11,540 bases of DNA from Candidatus Stercoripulliclostridium pullicola (GTDB lineage: Bacteria; Bacillota; Clostridia; Christensenellales; DTU072). The translations under genes were made by a program, and so were the position numbers. How positions within the stretch are numbered: the stretch's first letter is position 1; every line of letters begins with the position of its first letter. The notes under the pieces were generated by a model. The model ran no database searches, was not told where the DNA came from, and saw only the letters and a list, made by a program, of their open reading frames with translations. The stretch is taken from NCBI GenBank assembly GCA_017694145.1, contig JADINF010000002.1, forward strand, positions 1 to 11,540, given 5' to 3'. This document shows, piece after piece, positions 7,092 through 11,540 of the stretch.

Positions 7092-7922
7092 ATGAGTTAT
7101 GCCGACGGGATATTCGTCGCGAACATGCGCGACATACTTGACAACGGTTACAGCGACGCGGAGCTCGCGGTAAGACCGCATTGGGCGGACGGAACGCCCG
7201 CGCATACCGTGAAAAAATTCTGTATCGTGAACAGATACGATCTCCGCAAGGAATTTCCGATCATCACCCTGCGTAAAACGGCTTTCGAAGCGGCGATAGA
7301 CGAGATACTGTGGATATGGCAGAAAAAATCGAACAACGTGCACGATCTCAATTCGCACATCTGGGACTCGTGGGCGGACGAAAGTGGTTCGATAGGCAAG
7401 GCTTACGGCTATCAGCTCGGAGTTAAGCACATCTACAAAGAAGGGGAATTCGACCAGGTGGACAGAGTTCTGTACGATCTGAAGAACAATCCGCAGTCCA
7501 GAAGAATAATGACGAATATCTACGTGCATGCGGATCTTCACGAAATGAATCTCTATCCCTGCGCGTATTCGATGACGTTCAACGTGTCGGGCAAGACTCT
7601 CAACTGCATACTCAATCAGCGTTCGCAGGACATGCTTACCGCCAACAACTGGAACGTCGTACAATACGCCGTGCTTCAACACATGATGGCGCAGGTAAGC
7701 GGGCTCGAAGTAGGAGAGCTCGTGCACGTCATAGCCGACGCGCACGTCTACGACAGACATATTCCCATCGTGGAAGAGATAATCGAGCGCGAACAGTTCC
7801 CGGCGCCGAAGTTCGTAATGAATATGGACGTCAAAAACTTTTACGACTTCAAGGTATCCGATTTTGCGCTTGAGGGATACGAATATACGCCTTTGGGAAA
7901 GAAAATAGAGGTGGCGATCTGA
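7092..7922 (+). CDS. thyA: Thymidylate synthase
   Basis: A 276-residue thymidylate synthase that converts dUMP and methylene-tetrahydrofolate to dTMP and dihydrofolate. The catalytic cysteine is Cys157 in NLYPCAYS, the dUMP phosphate-binding RSQD is at 177-180, and NNWNVVQY (185-192) and DAHVYDRH (216-223, His218 and Tyr220) complete the active site. The sequence is of the Bacillus subtilis ThyA type: it shares the SDEE/SDAE-VR-W-DGTPAHT opening, an LLWIWQ-like stretch and the PC(A/V)Y context, where the more common type has PPCH. The start is ATG with AAGGAG seven bases upstream. It has its own promoter and is followed by a hairpin terminator, so it appears to be monocistronic although the dihydrofolate reductase gene is next. 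Confidence 0.97.
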   Translation: MSYADGIFVANMRDILDNGYSDAELAVRPHWADGTPAHTVKKFCIVNRYDLRKEFPIITLRKTAFEAAIDEILWIWQKKSNNVHDLNSHIWDSWADESGSIGKAYGYQLGVKHIYKEGEFDQVDRVLYDLKNNPQSRRIMTNIYVHADLHEMNLYPCAYSMTFNVSGKTLNCILNQRSQDMLTANNWNVVQYAVLQHMMAQVSGLEVGELVHVIADAHVYDRHIPIVEEIIEREQFPAPKFVMNMDVKNFYDFKVSDFALEGYEYTPLGKKIEVAI

Positions 7923-7950
7923 ACTTCGCGCCACACCTTGACCGACGGAA

Positions 7951-7982
7951 GGGGAGCGGCGACAATCCGCTCCTTTCTCTTA
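7951..7982 (+). terminator. Rho-independent terminator after thyA
   Basis: GGAGCGG (7953-7959) pairs perfectly with CCGCTCC (7967-7973) around a 7-base loop. Two G-T pairs can extend the stem, and it is followed by a pyrimidine, T-rich run (TTTCTCTT). It lies 30 bases after the thyA stop. The T-run is interrupted by C, so termination may be partial. Confidence 0.7.
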
Positions 7983-8018
7983 CGCACGGCGCGCGCGACG
8001 ATTTATTAAAAAAGTACT

Positions 8019-8046
8019 TTGAAATCCGCTAGCGATATGCTATAAT
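8019..8046 (+). promoter_or_regulatory. SigA-type promoter of the DHFR-IDH-MBL-hemZ unit
   Basis: TTGAAA (8019-8024) and TATAAT (8041-8046) are 16 bases apart, with an extended -10 TG (TGCTATAAT). Predicted start is near 8053, giving a leader of about 90 bases before the ATG at 8143. Confidence 0.78.
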
Positions 8047-8063
8047 ATATCATTATGTCGCGA

Positions 8064-8134
8064 TGTACGTAGGCGTACGCGCGTTGCGAACGTTTTTTGC
8101 GTAAAGCCGCCTCGAAAGCGCGGCGTGCCGGAGG
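8064..8134 (+). promoter_or_regulatory. Structured DHFR leader: possible attenuator and ribosome-site hairpin
   Basis: Several self-complementary parts lie between the predicted start and the gene. GTACG (8065-8069) pairs with CGTAC (8074-8078). CGTT (8082-8085) pairs with AACG (8089-8092) and is followed directly by six T residues (8093-8098), a weak terminator-like element. TACGC (8076-8080) can alternatively pair with GCGTA (8099-8103). GCCGCCT (8106-8112) pairs with AGcGCGGC (8117-8124, one bulged C) around a CGAA loop, just before the GGAGG Shine-Dalgarno (8130-8134). This resembles an attenuator layout but does not match the tetrahydrofolate riboswitch as far as I can judge. Confidence 0.35.
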
Positions 8135-8142
8135 ATGACAAC

Positions 8143-8646
8143 ATGCAGGCGATTGTGGCTGTCGACAGAGAATGGGGCATAGGCAAGAATAACGGTATGT
8201 TATTTCATCTGCCCGCCGACCTGAAGTATTTTAAGGAAAAAACTTCGGGCAAGGTCATCGTTATGGGCGGGAATACTCTACTTTCTTTCCCCGGCTCGAA
8301 GCCGCTTCCGAACAGAGTAAATCTCGTATTGAGCGACGTATTCACCCGCGACGACTGCAAGGTGTTTCCTACGCTTCAAGAGCTTTTCGCGGAACTTAAA
8401 AACTACGATACCGACGACGTGTTCGTCGTGGGCGGAGCGATGTTCTATGCTACGATGATAGATTATTGCAAATACGCTTACGTCACCAAAGTGGACGCCG
8501 TAGGCGACGCCAAAGTGTTTTTCCCAAAACTCGACGGCAGGGAAGGCTGGCGCGAGATATGGAGAAGCGAGCCCGTAAGCGATAACGGTTTCACGGTAAC
8601 TTTCACCAAATACGAAAATATCAATCCAAAGGAACTCAATATATGA
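8143..8646 (+). CDS. folA: Dihydrofolate reductase
   Basis: A 167-residue DHFR of normal length that reduces dihydrofolate to tetrahydrofolate with NADPH. From the chosen start, MQAIVAVD leads into WGIGKNNGMLFHLPADLKYFK (residues 11-31), with the catalytic acid Asp26. IVMGGNT, KPLPNRVNLVLS and VVGGAMFY form the NADPH and folate sites. The first of these has Gly-Asn where many relatives have Gly-Arg-Lys. The ATG at 8143 is preferred because GGAGG lies eight bases upstream and because the family begins right at this methionine. An in-frame GTG at 8125 would add six residues unlike the family and sits within the leader hairpin. It is first in its transcription unit, and its TGA overlaps the isocitrate dehydrogenase ATG by four bases (ATGA). 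It directly follows thyA, whose product dihydrofolate it recycles. Confidence 0.96.
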   Translation: MQAIVAVDREWGIGKNNGMLFHLPADLKYFKEKTSGKVIVMGGNTLLSFPGSKPLPNRVNLVLSDVFTRDDCKVFPTLQELFAELKNYDTDDVFVVGGAMFYATMIDYCKYAYVTKVDAVGDAKVFFPKLDGREGWREIWRSEPVSDNGFTVTFTKYENINPKELNI

Positions 8647-9833
8647 CCAAAATCAAAATGACTACGCCGCTCGTAGAGCTCGACGGCGACGAAATGACCC
8701 GTATCCTCTGGCAAAAGATCAAGGAAATACTTATTTTGCCGTACGTCGACCTCAAGACCGAATATTACGACCTCGGACTTCCCGAGAGAGAGAAAACGGG
8801 CGACCAAGTGACTTCCGACGCGGCATACGCCATCAAGAAATACGGAGTGGGCGTGAAATGCGCGACGATAACCCCCAACGCGCAGCGCGTGGAGGAATAC
8901 AAACTCAGCAAGATGTGGAAGTCGCCGAACGGCACAGTGCGTTCGATACTCGACGGAACGGTATTCCGTGCGCCCGTACTCGTGGACGGCATCAAACCGC
9001 TCGTAAGTAACTGGACGAAACCGATAACCATCGCCCGTCACGCATACGGCGACGTATACGCGGGAGTGGAAGCGTACGTTCCCGAGGGAGGCAAAGTGTA
9101 TATGGAGCTTCCTTCCGGAGAGAAGAAGCTCATCAAGGAAATGCCTTCGGCGGGAGTCATACAGGGAATGCACAATCTCGACGCGAGCATCGCGGGATTC
9201 GCGAGATCGTGCTTCAATTACGCGCTTTCCACGAAGCAGGATCTCTGGTTCGCGACGAAAGACACGATAAGCAAGATATACGACCACCGTTTCAAGGATA
9301 TTTTCGCTGAGATATACGAAGCGGAATACGCTTCCGAATTCGAGAAAGCGGGTATCGAATACTTCTATACCCTTATAGACGACGCCGTGGCGCGCGTTAT
9401 GCGCAGTAAAGGCGGTTTCATCTGGGCGTGTAAGAATTACGACGGCGACGTGATGAGCGATATGCTCGCTACCGCTTTCGGTTCGCTCGCGATGATGACC
9501 TCGGTGCTCGTTTCTCCCGACGGGAAATACGAATACGAAGCCGCGCACGGCACCGTTACCCGTCACTACTATAAGCATCTCAAAGGAGAAGAAACTTCCA
9601 CGAATTCCGTGGCGACGATATTTGCCTGGACGGGCGCGCTCGCGAAGCGCGGCGAACTCGACCATAACGACGAACTCGTCGAATTCGCCCGTAAGCTCGA
9701 GAAAGCCACGACCGACACCATCGAGAGCGGCGTGATGACCAAGGACCTCGTGGGGCTTTTCAACAAGGAAGGTATTACTCCGCGCGGAGTAAACAGCGTC
9801 GATTTCCTCAAAGCGATAGCCGAAAGACTGTAA
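8643..9833 (+). CDS. icd: NADP-dependent isocitrate dehydrogenase, eukaryote-type (subfamily II)
   Basis: A 396-residue enzyme that oxidises isocitrate to 2-oxoglutarate and CO2, making NADPH. It follows the homodimeric eukaryote-like IDH pattern: VELDGDEMTRILW at 11-23, TPNAQRVEEYKLSKMWKSPN at 77-96, the substrate loop SPNGTVR at 94-100, and the metal-binding CKNYDGDVMSD at 263-273 with Asp269 and Asp273. HGTVTRHY at 302-309 has an Arg-His pair that in this family marks NADP rather than NAD. The start is ATG at 8643 overlapping the DHFR stop (ATGA), with AAAGGA about nine bases upstream, so translation is coupled to DHFR but can also initiate alone. No other citric acid cycle gene is in the window, so a role in glutamate precursor or NADPH supply is an inference. 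Confidence 0.96.
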   Translation: MTKIKMTTPLVELDGDEMTRILWQKIKEILILPYVDLKTEYYDLGLPEREKTGDQVTSDAAYAIKKYGVGVKCATITPNAQRVEEYKLSKMWKSPNGTVRSILDGTVFRAPVLVDGIKPLVSNWTKPITIARHAYGDVYAGVEAYVPEGGKVYMELPSGEKKLIKEMPSAGVIQGMHNLDASIAGFARSCFNYALSTKQDLWFATKDTISKIYDHRFKDIFAEIYEAEYASEFEKAGIEYFYTLIDDAVARVMRSKGGFIWACKNYDGDVMSDMLATAFGSLAMMTSVLVSPDGKYEYEAAHGTVTRHYYKHLKGEETSTNSVATIFAWTGALAKRGELDHNDELVEFARKLEKATTDTIESGVMTKDLVGLFNKEGITPRGVNSVDFLKAIAERL

Positions 9834-9839
9834 AATAAA

Positions 9840-10475
9840 ATGATAGTTAAGACATTCAATTTCCCGCTTTTCATGGACGGGAACTGCTATCTCGTATATG
9901 ACGAGAATTCTTCGGAAGCAGTGCTCGTGGACTGCGGAAGGGGTTTCAACAAGATCAATTCCTTCTGTGCCGAGCACGGGCTCACCGTGAAATACGTTCT
10001 GCTTACTCACGGACATTTCGATCACATTTACGACGGAAGCGAGTGGCAGAAAGCGGGTGCGGAAATTTACGTGCACGAAGCGGACGAAGACAAACTGTAT
10101 ACGCAGGGGAGCATGGGCGGCAGATTCGGATTAAAGACGGGCTCCGGATATTTCCACGCCGACAAACTCCTTAAAGGCGGCGAAAAGCTGGATCTTGCGG
10201 GAGTACGTTTCGAAGTTATACATACCCCCGGACATACTCCGGGGGGCGTGTGCTATCTTGCGGGCAACGCGCTCTTTTCGGGCGACACCATTTTTGCGGG
10301 AAGCTACGGAAGGACGGATTTTCCGGGCGGCAGTATAGACGCGCTCGTATCTTCGGCGGCAAAACTGTTTTCCATAGACAACGCGCGCAACATTACCGTT
10401 TACCCCGGACACGGACCGGTAAGTAATCTCGAATACGAAGCCCGCAACAATCCCATAAATTACGTAATATTATGA
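9840..10475 (+). CDS. MBL-fold metallo-hydrolase (glyoxalase II-like, YcbL type)
   Basis: A 211-residue small cytosolic metallo-beta-lactamase-fold hydrolase with a full two-metal site: THGHFDHI with His57, His59, Asp61 and His62; TPGHTPG with His132; SGDTIF with Asp149; and PGHGP with His191. The GNCYLVYD and VDCGRG openings are those of the glyoxalase II/YcbL-like group, which hydrolyse thioesters such as lactoylglutathione. In bacteria without glutathione the natural substrate is not known. The start is ATG six bases after the isocitrate dehydrogenase stop. No Shine-Dalgarno is visible, so reinitiation is likely. Its TGA overlaps the hemZ ATG (ATGA). The MBL-hemZ pair is a familiar order in Clostridia. 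Confidence 0.93.
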   Translation: MIVKTFNFPLFMDGNCYLVYDENSSEAVLVDCGRGFNKINSFCAEHGLTVKYVLLTHGHFDHIYDGSEWQKAGAEIYVHEADEDKLYTQGSMGGRFGLKTGSGYFHADKLLKGGEKLDLAGVRFEVIHTPGHTPGGVCYLAGNALFSGDTIFAGSYGRTDFPGGSIDALVSSAAKLFSIDNARNITVYPGHGPVSNLEYEARNNPINYVIL

Positions 10476-11540
10476 GCGTTATTTCCTTGCGCCTTGATTG
10501 CGCCGCCCTGCCTTCCTATATGAACGACGTTCAGGAAGTTGTCAGGGCGTTTTCTCCGTATATAGTTATCGACGCGGAAGCGGAAGGGTATGTTTCGGTC
10601 GCTGCCGATATGACAGACGACGGGTCTGTGCGCGTACGCATAGCTTCTTCATGCGCGCCCGCAGTCGAGGAGACATGTCCCGCGCCGGGGAAGGGAGAAC
10701 TTGAGGACAAGAGGATTTTCAAAAGTTTCGTAAAGAGGAAATTATATAGCTATTGCAACAGACTTACCGGTATTTCTTTACCGTACGGCTCTCTCACGGG
10801 CGTGCGCCCGACCGCCGTTTATTACCGTGCAATCGGTAGCCATAGCAACATTGTCGATTATCTCACCGAGGAATACGACGTCGAACCGTTGCGTGCGAAG
10901 CTCATCGCGGACGTCGTGGCGGGACAGGCTCCCGTATATAATTCCGAAGGCGAGGGCGTGGACGTATTCGTCAATATACCGATATGTCCCACGCGGTGCA
11001 GATACTGTTCGTTCATATCGACGGAATACGCGAGAGTGAGGAAGCTCGTACCCGCTTACGTAGACGCGGTGGCTGAGGAGCTCGAAGCGATAGGCGCCGT
11101 TATCCGGCGCGACGACCTCAAAGTCAGAAGCGTGTATTTCGGAGGCGGCACGCCCACTTCGCTTTCGGCGGAGGAGCTCAAGCGGCTCGTTTCGCTTACT
11201 TCTTACGGTACGGAATTCACAGTCGAAGCCGGTAGACCCGATTCGGTGACCGACGAGAAAATGCGCGTGCTTGCCGCAGGCGGCGTTACGCGGGTGTCCG
11301 TCAATCCGCAGACGCTCAAGGACGAAACGCTCGCGGCGATCGGCAGGAAGCACACGACGGCGCAGTTTCTCGAAGCGTTCCGCATTGCCCGCGGATACGG
11401 TTTCGATATAAATACCGACCTTATCGCGGGGCTGGAGAACGAAACTCCGGACGATTTTAAGGCTTCCCTCGACAGAGTCATCGCGCTTTCCCCCGAAAAT
11501 ATAACCGTGCACAGCCTTTCGGTGAAGCGCGGTGCAGCGC
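10472..11540 (+). CDS. hemZ: Coproporphyrinogen dehydrogenase-like radical SAM protein HemZ (3' end outside window)
   Basis: The first 356 residues are present and the gene runs off the right edge. The HemZ-specific N-terminal region includes GSLTGVRPTAVYYR at 106-119. The radical SAM core follows: CPTRCRYCSF at 172-181 with the iron-sulfur ligands Cys172, Cys176 and Cys179, YFGGGTPT at 222-229, VEAGRPDS at 251-258, SVNPQT at 276-281 and FDINTDLIAGL at 311-321. The family carries out oxygen-independent decarboxylation of coproporphyrinogen III in haem synthesis in Bacillus, though its substrate in anaerobes lacking a haem pathway is unsettled. The ATG at 10472 overlaps the MBL stop by four bases. 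There is no clear Shine-Dalgarno, so it is probably translated by coupling; an ATG at 10520 is an alternative but would remove family-like sequence. Confidence 0.93.
   Translation, partial: MSVISLRLDCAALPSYMNDVQEVVRAFSPYIVIDAEAEGYVSVAADMTDDGSVRVRIASSCAPAVEETCPAPGKGELEDKRIFKSFVKRKLYSYCNRLTGISLPYGSLTGVRPTAVYYRAIGSHSNIVDYLTEEYDVEPLRAKLIADVVAGQAPVYNSEGEGVDVFVNIPICPTRCRYCSFISTEYARVRKLVPAYVDAVAEELEAIGAVIRRDDLKVRSVYFGGGTPTSLSAEELKRLVSLTSYGTEFTVEAGRPDSVTDEKMRVLAAGGVTRVSVNPQTLKDETLAAIGRKHTTAQFLEAFRIARGYGFDINTDLIAGLENETPDDFKASLDRVIALSPENITVHSLSVKRGAA

Noticed and set aside
7071..7934. Minus-strand open frame of 287 codons antisense to thyA
   Set aside because: thyA has all catalytic motifs, a promoter and a terminator on the plus strand; the antisense frame is a bias artefact.
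8125..8142. Upstream GTG as start of dihydrofolate reductase
   Set aside because: It adds six residues unlike the family, has no ribosome site at the right distance and lies beside the leader hairpin. GGAGG is correctly spaced for the ATG at 8143.
8047..8142. Tetrahydrofolate riboswitch before the DHFR gene
   Set aside because: The leader lacks the conserved core and stem arrangement I know for that class, and it is short for it.
8478..10076. Minus-strand open frame of 532 codons antisense to DHFR, IDH and the MBL gene
   Set aside because: It crosses three well-identified plus-strand genes and their junctions, is rich in Arg, His, Val and Phe, and has no recognisable motif. It arises from the strong codon bias of the real genes.

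Overview
The window looks like chromosomal DNA of an anaerobic, gut-type Gram-positive bacterium of the class Clostridia (Bacillota), probably an uncultured lineage. The evidence is indirect. Shine-Dalgarno sites are strong and promoters are of the SigA type with an extended -10. Several families are typical of Firmicutes: DegV, the Gx transporter/NusG-domain-II/ApbE trio, the Bacillus-type thymidylate synthase, and HemZ next to a small metallo-beta-lactamase-fold hydrolase. Base composition is moderate to GC-rich, and codon use is even across all genes, so nothing stands out as recently acquired. No tRNA, rRNA, CRISPR array, insertion sequence or integrase was seen.

Left half (about 152-6933, minus strand). 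One probable transcription unit starts at a near-consensus promoter (6905-6933). It carries five tightly packed genes: a 1295-residue SF1 helicase with a C-terminal Vsr-like nuclease domain, a DegV-family fatty-acid-binding protein, an ApbE-type flavin transferase lipoprotein, a membrane-anchored NusG-domain-II protein and a Gx-type membrane protein. The last three form a recognisable cassette linked to extracytosolic flavin and redox chemistry, resembling part of the EET locus of Listeria. The NusG-II gene starts with TTG inside the end of apbE, and the Gx gene starts with GTG overlapping the NusG-II stop codon. The tail of an unidentified plus-strand gene (1-119) converges on this unit.

Centre (6873-7091). 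This is a divergent control region with back-to-back promoters for the helicase operon and for thyA. Both use the same extended -10 core.

Right half (7092-11540, plus strand). thyA has its own promoter, a small leader hairpin and a hairpin terminator. A second promoter at 8019-8046 then drives dihydrofolate reductase, a eukaryote-type NADP-isocitrate dehydrogenase, a glyoxalase-II-like hydrolase and hemZ. These are joined by ATGA overlaps or a 6-base gap, and hemZ runs off the right edge. Thymidylate synthase makes dTMP and dihydrofolate, dihydrofolate reductase recycles the latter using NADPH, and isocitrate dehydrogenase can supply NADPH.

The most interesting object is the helicase-nuclease. 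Its N-terminal domain/SF1 helicase/Vsr-like order matches the single-gene Hhe-type phage-defence architecture, yet it sits at the head of an operon of apparently ordinary genes and its nuclease domain seems to lack one expected acidic residue.
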